64,000 bases of DNA from AP-15 sp963724435 (GTDB lineage Bacteria; Pseudomonadota; Alphaproteobacteria; ATCC43930; CGMCC-115725). This document shows positions 56,432 through 64,000 of this stretch, one piece after another; position 1 is the stretch's first letter, and each line of letters opens with the position of its first letter. The stretch covers positions 372,001-436,000 of the forward strand of contig CAVRUN010000010.1 in assembly GCA_963724435.1 (NCBI GenBank), read 5' to 3'. The position numbers were made by a program, and so were the translations under genes. The notes beneath the pieces are model-generated. The model was not told where the DNA came from. It made no database searches and saw nothing but the letters and a program-made list of their open reading frames with translations.

Positions 56432-57028
56432 GTGACCGCGAAACGCCTTGTGATAGCGATTTTCGCGATCGGACTAGCTTCGTTACCCTCGTTAATGATC
56501 GAGGGCGGCGGAGCGGCCGCACAAACCAATCCCGGAGCACCGCCTGCCGGCTCGGCTCCCGGTGTGGTGGCGCGGCCCGGATTGACCAAACAAGACCGAG
56601 ATTTTGTCGAGCGCGCGGCACAGAGCGGCATGGCCGAAATCGAACTTGGCAAGCTCGCCCATAAATCGGCAAACCCGGATGTCCGCCGTTTTGCCGACCA
56701 GATGATTGCTGATCATAGCCGGGCCAATGCGCGGCTGACCGCGATCGCGCAACCAAAAGGCATAGAGCTGCCAACCACCCCCGATATCGATCATCGCAAG
56801 CTGCGCGACAAACTCGCTACCGAGCACGACGGGAATTTCAACCGCGACTACGCTCACGCGATGGTCGTCGATCACGATCAGGCGATAAAGCTGTTTAACA
56901 CCGAGGCGGACTCAGGTGGCGATCGGCAACTTCAGGAGTTCGCTCGCAACACGCTGCCGACCCTGCAGGAGCACCGCAAGATGGCCGGCGATTTGGCGGC
57001 AAAGCTAGGGTCGACGGCGGCGCGGTAA
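56432..57028 (+). CDS. DUF4142 (ferritin-like) exported protein
   Basis: 198 residues from GTG 56432, preferred because GGAGG lies 5 bases before it; ATG 56408 is the alternative. A signal peptide ends near AAAQ. The domain is a four-helix bundle: DRDFVERAAQSGMAEIELGK, PDVRRFADQMIADHSRANAR, DYAHAMVVDHDQAIKLFNTE, ARNTLPTLQEHRKMAGDL. His and Glu residues that could bind metal are present. Family function is unknown but is linked to envelope or redox stress. Confidence 0.88.
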   Translation: MTAKRLVIAIFAIGLASLPSLMIEGGGAAAQTNPGAPPAGSAPGVVARPGLTKQDRDFVERAAQSGMAEIELGKLAHKSANPDVRRFADQMIADHSRANARLTAIAQPKGIELPTTPDIDHRKLRDKLATEHDGNFNRDYAHAMVVDHDQAIKLFNTEADSGGDRQLQEFARNTLPTLQEHRKMAGDLAAKLGSTAAR

Positions 57029-57069
57029 TCGGATAGAGGCTTCGCAGCATCGATGCGGAGGACATATTG

Positions 57070-57447
57070 ATGGCGGCGAAGCTGGTAGCTGGTCTCTTCC
57101 CATCGGCCGGTATCGCGCTCGACGCGTATCACCGGCTTCACACCGAAGGCTTTCCGTATAACCGGCTGGCGCACCGCGTGCTGAAGGAAGTGGGGCCGGT
57201 GCCGCCTCACGTGCAGGCCGAACTCGAGGCATTGCAGATCGACCCGTTGGTGCTCGGCAATGCGCGGCAGACCTTCGCGACCTTTATCCGCAATGGCGAA
57301 ACAGCGGTCTTTGTCGAGGCCGCGGACGATGACGAGGCCGTCTCGGCAGCGGATATTCTAGGGCTCTACGCGCCGTTGTCGGTGCAGACCCTGATCAGTG
57401 GTGGCGGCGGGATCAGCGGTGGGATCAGCGGCGGCGGCGGTCCATAG
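57070..57447 (+). CDS. Hypothetical protein with Gly-rich C-terminus
   Basis: 125 residues from ATG 57070, with GGAG 9 bases before it. The first 110 residues look globular (LVAGLFPSAGIALDAYHRLH, EVGPVPPHVQAELEALQIDP, FATFIRNGETAVFVEAADDD) and recall stress-protein-like or conditioned-medium-factor-like domains with alternating strand and helix. The end is GGGGISGGISGGGGP. It overlaps the 3' end of doxX by 23 bases. No family is firmly assigned. Confidence 0.7.
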   Translation: MAAKLVAGLFPSAGIALDAYHRLHTEGFPYNRLAHRVLKEVGPVPPHVQAELEALQIDPLVLGNARQTFATFIRNGETAVFVEAADDDEAVSAADILGLYAPLSVQTLISGGGGISGGISGGGGP

Positions 57448-57853
57448 CCAAGGCACCCGGCCCGGCGGCGAATAGGCACAGGAAGCCGCCGATAATCGCG
57501 ATATTCTTCATGAATTGGATGTACTGAGCCTCGTGCGTCGGGCCTTCGACCTGCCAAAAGCGGTGCGCAATCAGCGCAGCGACAGCGGTGAAGATGGCCA
57601 TCACCAGCGCCGCGTATCGGGTTTTCAACCCGAGTACGATCGCGAGGCTACCAAAAAACTCGACGCAGGCGCCGATGACAGCCATGAGTCCCGACATCGG
57701 CACGCCGCGCGCTGCCAAGCTGTGCGCGAAGGTGTCGATGTGGCTGAGTTTGCCGAAACCGCTCGGCACAAAGATTGCCGCCAACGCCAACCGCCCGAGC
57801 AGCATAAAGAAGCTGCCGCCGGCGGCCGCGACGCGATCGAGAAACCCGCCCAT
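57425..57853 (-). CDS. DoxX family membrane protein
   Basis: 142 residues, four membrane helices. The DoxX/SURF4 pattern is clear: LAAIFVPSGFGKLSHIDTFA (about 25-44), GAC VEFFGSLAIVLGLKTRYA region (about 60-80), and AHRFW after the third helix. DoxX proteins are linked to thiosulfate or quinol oxidation or to redox stress complexes. It converges with the hypothetical gene and is on the same strand as the DOPA-dioxygenase-like gene. Confidence 0.9.
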   Translation of the reverse strand: MGGFLDRVAAAGGSFFMLLGRLALAAIFVPSGFGKLSHIDTFAHSLAARGVPMSGLMAVIGACVEFFGSLAIVLGLKTRYAALVMAIFTAVAALIAHRFWQVEGPTHEAQYIQFMKNIAIIGGFLCLFAAGPGALAMDRRRR

Positions 57854-57915
57854 TCCCGCTCCCCGTATCGCTTCGCAGGCCGCACGCTGATCGGCGCGGC
57901 CCTGAGCCGTCCGGT

Positions 57916-58296
57916 TTAAGCCGCTGTGTGCTGCAGATCTTTTGGCAGCAGCTCAGCCCGGTAACTCGGACGCAGGATATCGAGCTTCATCGGCACCGGT
58001 GTCCCGAGCCACATCGCATTCTTGCTGTGGTCGTCATAAGAGCTGTCGGTCAGCGGGTGAACCAACACGTCGAGCCCTTCGCGGTTCAACATCAGCCACG
58101 GGACGATGTTCTGAAATTCGTCATTTTTGAAGATCACGTTGAACTGCGAGATTGGATGCGGGCCACGCGGTTCGTCGCTAAAACCGCCGGGCTCCACGTT
58201 GAATTTCTCGATGATCATCTCGCGCAGCTGACTGGCCTGCGGCTTAGTCGCGGCGTTGTAGTAGACGTGGGCGTGATAGCCTCTGTTCTCGCTCAT
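57916..58296 (-). CDS. DOPA 4,5-dioxygenase family protein
   Basis: 126 residues from ATG 58296, with GGGAGG 5 bases before it. The family marks are GYHAHVYYNAATKPQASQLR (His at 9 and 11), GPHPISQFNV and LDVLVHPLTDSSYDDHSKNA. These enzymes open catechol-type rings with iron; bacterial members are mostly uncharacterised. It lies 62 bases after doxX and is divergent from the CmcJ-like gene. Confidence 0.88.
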   Translation of the reverse strand: MSENRGYHAHVYYNAATKPQASQLREMIIEKFNVEPGGFSDEPRGPHPISQFNVIFKNDEFQNIVPWLMLNREGLDVLVHPLTDSSYDDHSKNAMWLGTPVPMKLDILRPSYRAELLPKDLQHTAA

Positions 58297-58494
58297 CTGA
58301 TCCTCCCGTGTTGTCGCGAAGCGATGGTCTCGGACGAACAAATTGTCGCAGAGCGTCGCCCAACGTGCAACTACATCGACCGGGCATCCGCCATATCAAC
58401 GACGGCGTCGCGGTGTTTTTACACCATTTGACGCTGCGGTTGCGCTGACTTAACGTCGAGCCTACCCGGTTATCGAACTGACGCGGAGGATATG

Positions 58495-59332
58495 ATGGAC
58501 GGCACGACGACAGTAAGCCTCGATAGCATCACCGCACCGCTCAATTTTCTCATTCCGATGGCCGAAAAGCCGGTCGCCTACAATTACGACCCGCCGCCCG
58601 GGACCCCGGTGCGCACCGGCAGGAACATCGAACTCCAGGTGCCGATCCGCAATGCGCGGCCATTGATCGACCAGCTGTCGCTCGACAGAGAAGGGTTTGT
58701 GCTGCTGCATCACCAGACGGCAGTGACAAATTTCTACGACGAGGACCAGATCAGATCGGTCTATTACCCGGAATGCGAGCGGGTCATGAAAGAGGCGACG
58801 GGTGCTGCCCGTGTCGTCGCCTTTGATCATATCGTGCGCAACGCCGCGATGTCGGCCAAGGACAAGACCATCAAGATCCCGGCCAAACGCGTGCACAATG
58901 ACTATACCGCCTGGTCGGCACCGCAGCGGGTCCGCGATTTGATGGGCGACGAAGCCGAGGAATTGCTCAAGCACCGCTTTGCAATCAATAATCTGTGGCG
59001 GCCGATCCGCGGGCCGGTGCTCGAACTCACCGCTGACCCTGTGCGACGCGCAGAGCCTCACGGAAGAGAACCTGATCGCCAGCGAACTCAAATACCCGGA
59101 TCGCACCGGCGAAACCTACGCGATCACCTACAACCCCAGTCAGCGCTACTATTATTTCCCAAAGATGCAGGCCGATGAGGTCGTGCTGATCCGCTGCTAC
59201 GACTCGGCCTTGCACGGTGCGAAGCGGTTCTCGGCGCATACCGGCTTTGACGATCCGACGACACCGCGCGATGCCCCGCCGCGCGAGAGCCTCGAAGTGC
59301 GGATGTTGGTGTTCTTCCCACCCGGCGCTTAG
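58495..59332 (+). CDS. CmcJ/NvfI family oxidoreductase, one frameshift
   Basis: If corrected, 278 residues. GGAGG lies 5 bases before the ATG at 58495. The family blocks are FVLLHHQTAVTNFYDED, VVAFDHIVRN, VHNDYT (His-x-Asp-like) and LWRPIRGPV in the first frame. SPLTLCDAQSL, YNPSQRYYYFPKMQADE and RCYDSA, ending with ESLEVRMLVFF, lie in the second. The break sits at CTCGAACTC (59020-59028); removing one A gives GPVLDSPLTLCDA, a typical family sequence. Relatives act in fungal and bacterial secondary metabolism (7-alpha-hydroxylation of cephem, asperthecin-type steps). The total length is 3n+1, as for nrdJ and nusB. Confidence 0.85.
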
Positions 59333-59360
59333 CGGACCACCACCTCCATCCCTCTTCCCC

Positions 59361-59389
59361 GTGACCGCCCACATTTCGTGGGCGGTCAC
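59361..59389 (+). terminator. Perfect hairpin after the CmcJ-like gene
   Basis: GTGACCGCCCAC (59361-59372), ATTTC, GTGGGCGGTCAC (59378-59389): a perfect 12-bp stem with a 5-base loop, 28 bases after the stop codon at 59332. No T-run follows, so it may act with Rho or protect the mRNA end. Confidence 0.6.
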
Positions 59390-59557
59390 GTCCGGGCGTC
59401 CATCGCTCGCGACAGGGCTGTTTCGTTATATCTTGCGGGATCCATAACCCCCCGATCGGGCAGGGAAAGCGAATTTCCCGAAATTCTTTGAATTATGAAT
59501 ACACGGCTTTGTCCGTGCAAACCCCTATATGAAGGGTTTCAACGCAGTGGCCGTAAC

Positions 59558-60040
59558 ATGCCGACCCCGAGAGATTTCTTCGAAAATATCGTCAAACCGG
59601 CTTATGACGCTTGGCGGGCCGACCCACTATGTGAATGGAAGGCGAAGGCAGCCGTATCCAACGCCGATACGATGGCCGAACGAGTATTCATCTATTGGAA
59701 AAATATGAAAGACTACGCTCCAGTTGCTAACGCGCAGTCTGCACACCAATACAGAACGCATTTACGGCAGAGCGTCTGCTCGGATTTTGGATTGGTTTGG
59801 GATGTTCACGATGGGCATAAACATGCAACTCTCACTCGGCCTAATCGTCTAGTCACAAATGGCGGGCAAACCCGTGTTTGGCATATGGTACTCGGTCAAA
59901 TGGCCTTGGGAGAGGGAGTATTAGGGGGTGGCGTTGAGATCGTTATTCAACTCGATAGCGGACAGCGGCGCGCGCTCCTACAAGTAATGCAGAATGTCAT
60001 GGCGATGTGGGAGAAGATATTAGTCGGGACGGGGTTGTGA
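59558..60040 (+). CDS. Hypothetical protein
   Basis: 160 residues from ATG 59558; an upstream ATG at 59495 would extend it by 21 residues. The product is soluble, with aromatic-rich helices (RDFFENIVKPAYDAWRADPL, RVFIYWKNMKDYAPVANA, then SVCSDFGLVWDVHDGHKHA). No family is recognised. The gene has lower GC than its neighbours and lies about 100 bases before the left end of the ISNCY-type element, which hints at acquired DNA. Confidence 0.5.
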   Translation: MPTPRDFFENIVKPAYDAWRADPLCEWKAKAAVSNADTMAERVFIYWKNMKDYAPVANAQSAHQYRTHLRQSVCSDFGLVWDVHDGHKHATLTRPNRLVTNGGQTRVWHMVLGQMALGEGVLGGGVEIVIQLDSGQRRALLQVMQNVMAMWEKILVGTGL

Positions 60041-60144
60041 CCGTGCCGGTCACGCGCGGCGTCTAGATGTAGTGCGCCGCCCGTGTCTCACGCTCCTACC
60101 ATAACGCTAGTTATGCGGCACCGTCGTGTGTCCACCAAATACAG

Positions 60145-61682
60145 ATGTCACCGTCTCTGCCATTTACAAATGTCACCGGCACCGCGGTTTGGGTCGGGCG
60201 GCGGGCGGGCGCGAAGCCCCCGGCGTAGCGCAGCGACCGATCGACGCCCGCCATGGGGATGGCCGAAACTGCACCCGCTTGTTTGACCGGGCGGGCTCGG
60301 CCCGCCCGGCTCGTAGAACGGCTCAGCCGACTTTAAACAGACGCGCGTCGCGCTGATCGCGGCGGCGCGGTGCTTTGGTGCTGCGCCGCTGCGGTCCGCG
60401 GCGAAGCTGCTCCTCGCGGATGAAGGCGAGCGCAGCGCCGAGCCGTTTGTTCTCGACAATCGCGCCCTGGTCAACCTGTTGGATTGTATCGAAGATCCGG
60501 TAGGCAAACTCGATGCCCTTGTAGCGGATCGACAGGCGACCGTCGGGATAGTCGATGACGGTGACCCGCTTGCCGATTGCCGCCTTGGCTTGCTCGCTTG
60601 GCTCCAGGATGAACATGATCTTGTCGTACTGCAGGGTCAGCGCCTGTGAGAGGGTGCGCTCCTCCTTCCAGGCAAAGGCGTCGTCGAGATCGTCACCGGC
60701 GTGCAGCGGCCGATGCAAATCCTTTTTATTCGCCGGTGCTTTGGCAAAGCGCGCGTTGTAGTCAGCCATGAAAGCCGGGAGCAGGGCGTTGCCTTCCGCC
60801 AAGCTTGCCACGCCCGCCAACCGCAATTCCTTGACCAGGCGGTCTTGCAACGTCTTGTTGGCACGCTCGACCCGGCCTTTCGCCGGGCTCGAATTGGCGC
60901 AGATGATATCGATGTTGAGCACGTGCAATGCCCGGCCAAACTGGGTCATGCCGTCGCCGCCGAGCGCGCCCGAGTGGTTGACCCGAAACACCCCGTGCTT
61001 GTCGCTGTAAAACGCGATCGGCTTGCCCCAGGCCTCCAGATAGGCACGGGCCGCCTGGAAATAGGCAAAGGTTGACTCGCTCTCGACAAATTGCAGATGC
61101 ATCAGCCGGCTGGTCGCGTCGTCGACAAACACCAGCAGCGTGCATTGCGGCCCGCGGTCCTCGAACCACCAATGCTCGCTACCATCGACCTGGACCAGTT
61201 CGCCAACGCATTCGCGCCGCGGCCGCGGCTGGTGAACCTGCTTGCGCTGCTTGCGATCACGCCACAGCCCGGCTTCGATCATCCACTGGCGCAGCGTTTC
61301 ACGGCCAACCGCGATCCCGTGATCCTCGCACAGCTTCTCGGCTGCCAGGGTCGGGCCAAAATCCCAATACCACTGGCGGATGATTGTCAGAACCGCGCGC
61401 CGCAATGCCTCGGGCTTGCGCCGGTTACTGCGACGGCCGCGGCGCTTCGAGATCAGGCCGCTCGGACCTTCGATCCGATAGGCCTTCAACAGCCGAAACA
61501 CCTGACGCCGCTCGAGCCCCAACAGCTGGCCCGCCGCTTTCGTCGTCAGCCGCTTTTGGTCCAAATCCCGCAGAACCTCCAGCCGCGAAAGCTCCCGATC
61601 GCTCATCAGTCGTATCGTCACCCCCAACACCCCCCGGAAATCCCCCGGGAAGTGTCATCTGTAACCGGCAGAGGAGTGACAT
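60145..61682 (-). mobile_element. ISNCY-type insertion sequence with terminal inverted repeats
   Basis: The left end has ATGTCACCGTCTCTGCC (from 60145) and the right end, read inverted, ATGTCACTCCTCTGCC (from 61682). The similarity continues as TTTACAAATGTCAC against GTTACAGATGACAC, giving about 31-bp imperfect inverted repeats. They enclose one transposase gene. No target duplication was identified. The element appears complete and possibly active. Confidence 0.8.
60323..61630 (-). CDS. ISNCY-family (IS1202-like) transposase
   Basis: 435 residues. A helix-turn-helix N-terminus (TTKAAGQLLGLERRQVFRLL) is followed by an rve integrase core with the DDE residues: QVDGSEHWWFEDRGP (Asp about 150), FYSDKHGVFR (Asp about 210) and GRVERANKTLQDRL (Glu about 255). 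The C-terminus is basic. The reading frame is intact. The ISNCY assignment is from the combination of the HTH and core with HWWFEDRG. Confidence 0.9.
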   Translation of the reverse strand: MLGVTIRLMSDRELSRLEVLRDLDQKRLTTKAAGQLLGLERRQVFRLLKAYRIEGPSGLISKRRGRRSNRRKPEALRRAVLTIIRQWYWDFGPTLAAEKLCEDHGIAVGRETLRQWMIEAGLWRDRKQRKQVHQPRPRRECVGELVQVDGSEHWWFEDRGPQCTLLVFVDDATSRLMHLQFVESESTFAYFQAARAYLEAWGKPIAFYSDKHGVFRVNHSGALGGDGMTQFGRALHVLNIDIICANSSPAKGRVERANKTLQDRLVKELRLAGVASLAEGNALLPAFMADYNARFAKAPANKKDLHRPLHAGDDLDDAFAWKEERTLSQALTLQYDKIMFILEPSEQAKAAIGKRVTVIDYPDGRLSIRYKGIEFAYRIFDTIQQVDQGAIVENKRLGAALAFIREEQLRRGPQRRSTKAPRRRDQRDARLFKVG

Positions 61683-61743
61683 TTTGATCGGGCGCCTACA
61701 CGTCGGGACCAACACTGATATGCCGCATAGGACGTGCAATCAA

Positions 61744-62778
61744 TCACGTTGGTGAGCCGCCCGGCAGGGGAATGCGCCGCAAGGCGGGCAGTAGCTCATC
61801 GCTGATCAGTCGCATGCTGGCGAGGGCCGAGGCCACCGGCATGCCGCTCCAATGCGTGCGGAAGATCAAATAATTGGCGCCGGCTTCGTCCCAGCACGGG
61901 CGCAGCTGTTCGTAGCATTCCTCCGGGCTGCCGAGCACAAACCGATCCTGCAACAGCGCTTCGAGCGACTGGCGGAACGAATCCTGCCCCGGCAATACCT
62001 GGTCCTGGCCCCATTGCGCGTAAGTCTGGTATTTCGCCGCGAGGTAGGGGCCGGCCATTTCGACCGCGGTGCGCTTGTCCTTGGCGCAATAGATCTCGCG
62101 CAGATAGGGGAGCACCGTAGGGAACGGTTTGCCGTGCTTCGCCAACTCGGCGCGGTAGAGCGCCATCTGGCCGGTAATGACCGGCATCGTCGCATGCGGG
62201 TTGATAAAAAAGCTGTCGCCGAGGCGGGCGGCACGGCGCACCGCGGCATCGCTGTTGGCGGCGATCCAGATCGGCGGGTGCGGCTTTTGCACCGGACGGC
62301 AGGTCATCGTGACATTGGCGAGCTTGCAGATCTCGTTTTCAAAGGTGACGTTGTCCTCGGTCCATAACCGCTTGATCACTTCGAGGCATTGCTCAAAGCG
62401 GCGCACGCGCTGACCCTTGGGCACCCCAAAGGCATCGAACTCGACTTCGCGATAACCGAGGCCGACGCCAAAGACGAAATTTCCCCGCCAAATCGCATCG
62501 AGCGAGGCGATGCATTCGGCGGTTTCGACCGGGTTGTGCAATGTCGCCAGCAGGACTCCGGCGATGCCGGTCATCTCGCCGGCTTCGGCAGCGAGCCGCG
62601 CCAGAAACGGGATCAACTGCAGCTGGCGCACGCCTTCGCTCAGATAGTGCTGACCGGTGGCGACAGCGTCCCAGCCGCGGTCGCGCGCCAGCCGCGTCAT
62701 CGCGTATTGCCCTTCGAGCTCAGCAACGATGTCGCTCGCCGGCGGGTGCTGGCCGGTCAGAAAAATCCCAATCTTCAT
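61744..62778 (-). CDS. Luciferase-like flavin oxidoreductase (LLM class)
   Basis: 344 residues from ATG 62778; GAGGG lies 5 bases before it, and a longer frame upstream has no such signal. The family blocks are MKIGIFLTGQHPP at the start, GRGWDAVATGQHYL-like (DRGWDAVATGQHYL), AGVLLATLHNPVETAECIAS, GNFVFGVGLGYREVEFDAFG and PPIWIAANSDAAVRRAARLG. It probably oxidises a small organic compound with reduced flavin. It is not close in sequence to the one at 42778 beyond the family level. The IS element lies just downstream. Confidence 0.88.
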   Translation of the reverse strand: MKIGIFLTGQHPPASDIVAELEGQYAMTRLARDRGWDAVATGQHYLSEGVRQLQLIPFLARLAAEAGEMTGIAGVLLATLHNPVETAECIASLDAIWRGNFVFGVGLGYREVEFDAFGVPKGQRVRRFEQCLEVIKRLWTEDNVTFENEICKLANVTMTCRPVQKPHPPIWIAANSDAAVRRAARLGDSFFINPHATMPVITGQMALYRAELAKHGKPFPTVLPYLREIYCAKDKRTAVEMAGPYLAAKYQTYAQWGQDQVLPGQDSFRQSLEALLQDRFVLGSPEECYEQLRPCWDEAGANYLIFRTHWSGMPVASALASMRLISDELLPALRRIPLPGGSPT

Positions 62779-63006
62779 GACATCCCTCGCGGGTTTGCGC
62801 GGCTCGGCGCCGATATTATCAAGCCATAACCAATTTATTAAATCATCGCACGGCGGCTGCCGAGCCCATGCTGACAATAAGACGCTGGCGACATATTACG
62901 ACCGGCGTTCCGGTAGCCGCTAGACACTTGCGCTTCGGTTTGCGCTCGCAATCCGCTCTCATTCTGCCTCAAATATCGGCGCTGACCCGCGGATGGTGAC
63001 GGACGA

Positions 63007-63492
63007 ATGGGTGCTCTGGAATTCGTGTTTGGGTCGACCGGCCACATCAGCTGGTGGCAGGAGTGTCTCCGGGCGGTCGTGATCTTCGCTTATGGCCTTG
63101 CCCTGGTGCGCCTCGCCGGAAGACGCATTTTCGGCCGCTGGGCGGCGCTCGACATCGTTGTGGCAATTATCATCGGCTCAAATTTAAGCCGCGCGCTGAC
63201 CGGCAACGCTCCGTTCGGGGGAACATTGGCCGCGTGCGCGCTGCTGGTAGCGCTTCATTGGGTCTTGGCGCAAGGAGTCGCTCGTTCGAAAGGGCTGTCG
63301 CAGATCTTCGAAGGAAGCGTGGTAGACTTGGCCCGCGCGGGAAAAACTGACGATTCCCAGCTCTTCCGGCACGCAATCAGCAAAGGCGACATTGAAGAGG
63401 CTCTCCGGCAAACAGGCGTCGAGCGAGTTTCGCAGACACGCCTGATCGCGCTCGAACCAAGCGGCAAAATTACCGTGGTGAAGGCGGATTAA
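63007..63492 (+). CDS. DUF421 (YetF-like) membrane protein
   Basis: 161 residues. Two to three N-terminal membrane helices (ECLRAVVIFAYGLALVRLAG, LDIVVAIIIGSNLSRAL) are followed by a small cytoplasmic domain (RHAISKGDIEEALRQTGVER, IALEPSGKITVV). RxxGRRxFGRWAALDIVVAI is the mark of the DUF421 family. Function is unknown. It lies 56 bases before the hydrolase gene. Confidence 0.87.
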   Translation: MGALEFVFGSTGHISWWQECLRAVVIFAYGLALVRLAGRRIFGRWAALDIVVAIIIGSNLSRALTGNAPFGGTLAACALLVALHWVLAQGVARSKGLSQIFEGSVVDLARAGKTDDSQLFRHAISKGDIEEALRQTGVERVSQTRLIALEPSGKITVVKAD

Positions 63493-63548
63493 ATCACACA
63501 TTCGGGCGGGCGGATTGGGTGCGGCAGCTGAAATAAATGGAGGCGCCG

Positions 63549-64000
63549 ATGAATGACTTTACTGCGAGCGACGGCGTGCGGCTCGCTTATTATATCGATG
63601 ATTTCACCGATCCGTGGAAAGAACCGCCGACCCTGTTGTTGCTGCACGCGGCAATGGGAAGTTCGCGGCGCTACTACGCTTGGGTCCCGGCGCTCTGCCG
63701 CGATTATCGGGTCGTCAGAATGGATTTGCGCGGTCATGGCGAGTCCGAAATTCCGCCACCCGAACACCCGCTGACGCTCGATCGGCTGGTCACCGACCTC
63801 ACCGAGCTGATGGATCATCTCGGCGTCCGCAGCGCGCATATCGTCGGCAATTCGGCAGGCGGTTATTTGGGCCAGCAACTGGCCATGAACCACGGCGATC
63901 GGGTGAGGAGCCTGATGCTGTTTGGCTCGAGTCCGGGGCTCAAAAACAGCCAGGCGCCGAGCTGGATCCCGCAGATCGCGGCCAAGGGGCTGCGTAGCTT
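63549..64000 (+). CDS. Alpha/beta hydrolase, 3' end beyond the window (partial)
   Basis: 150 codons are seen from the ATG at 63549; GGAGG lies 5 bases before it. The alpha/beta fold is clear: LLLLHAAMGSSRRYYAW (oxyanion region), VVRMDLRGHGESEIPPPEHP (first Asp strand) and the nucleophile elbow GNSAGGYLGQQL (Ser about 101). The frame is open to the window edge. Substrate unknown; esterase, haloperoxidase-like or C-C hydrolase remain possible. Confidence 0.88.
   Translation, partial: MNDFTASDGVRLAYYIDDFTDPWKEPPTLLLLHAAMGSSRRYYAWVPALCRDYRVVRMDLRGHGESEIPPPEHPLTLDRLVTDLTELMDHLGVRSAHIVGNSAGGYLGQQLAMNHGDRVRSLMLFGSSPGLKNSQAPSWIPQIAAKGLRS

Overview
The window is GC-rich chromosomal DNA, most likely from an alphaproteobacterium of a Rhodospirillales-like lineage. 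The signs are the block cbp3-like/yceD/rpmF/plsX/fabH/ihfA with divergent bamE, a B12-dependent ribonucleotide reductase (nrdJ), an H+-pyrophosphatase of the K+-independent type, and ribE-ribH-nusB-thiL in one run. No rRNA and no CRISPR array is visible. One tRNA (tRNA-Pro, anticodon GGG) is present. Both edges cut genes: an MFS exporter on the left and an alpha/beta hydrolase on the right.

Layout. 1-6.6 kb is an accessory scar: a broken IS5-type transposase, an in-frame chimera of an AfsR/LuxR-type regulator ATPase with the C-terminal catalytic core of a quinol nitric oxide reductase, an IS427-type transposase tail, a decayed zinc-ribbon-like gene and a truncated, frameshifted tyrosine integrase. 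6.6-11.2 kb holds a cupin, an MFS transporter, hpt and small exported proteins, with three REP-like palindromes. 11.2-31.2 kb is the core block: nrdJ, parC, recO, era, a polysaccharide deacetylase, tRNA-Pro, ihfA, fabH, plsX, rpmF, yceD, a cytochrome bc1 chaperone, bamE, hppA, thiL, nusB, ribH, ribE, then an acyl-CoA dehydrogenase-like flavoprotein. 31.5-34.2 kb holds an HMG-CoA lyase and an AT-richer acyltransferase pseudogene. 34.2-42.4 kb is a complete kdp locus (kdpF-A-B-C-D-E) preceded by an extra 27-residue membrane micro-ORF. 42.8-47.3 kb holds a luciferase-like flavoprotein, a CoxM-like fragment, a class II aldolase, a PIN nuclease and an MlaC/HpnM-like periplasmic protein. 47.4-57.4 kb is an envelope and conflict region: an unusually long bifunctional penicillin-binding protein, a small Trypco/Pepco-like protein, a caspase-membrane-FGE fusion, a Gly/Met repeat protein, a GIN-domain adhesin-like protein, an exported amidase and a DUF4142 protein. 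57.4-64 kb holds DoxX, a DOPA-dioxygenase-like protein, a CmcJ/NvfI-like enzyme, an ISNCY-type insertion sequence with recognisable inverted repeats, a second luciferase-like flavoprotein, a DUF421 protein and the cut hydrolase.

How the parts work together. Kdp is a self-contained high-affinity potassium pump with its own sensor and regulator. The riboflavin genes share a transcription unit with nusB and thiL. The plsX-fabH-ihfA unit starts fatty acid and phospholipid synthesis. The deacetylase-era-recO-parC run combines envelope, ribosome assembly, repair and chromosome segregation genes. The best candidate for a little-described system is the two-gene unit caspase-TM-FGE plus Trypco/Pepco-like protein (50716-53135), which looks like a protease-effector module of the bacterial conflict or cell-death type.

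A technical warning: three conserved genes (nrdJ, nusB, the CmcJ-like gene) each carry exactly one surplus base. In all three the break lies at the 9-mer CTCGAACTC, and removing one A restores the frame and creates a GANTC site. This points to a systematic read error at methylated GANTC sites more than to real pseudogenes.
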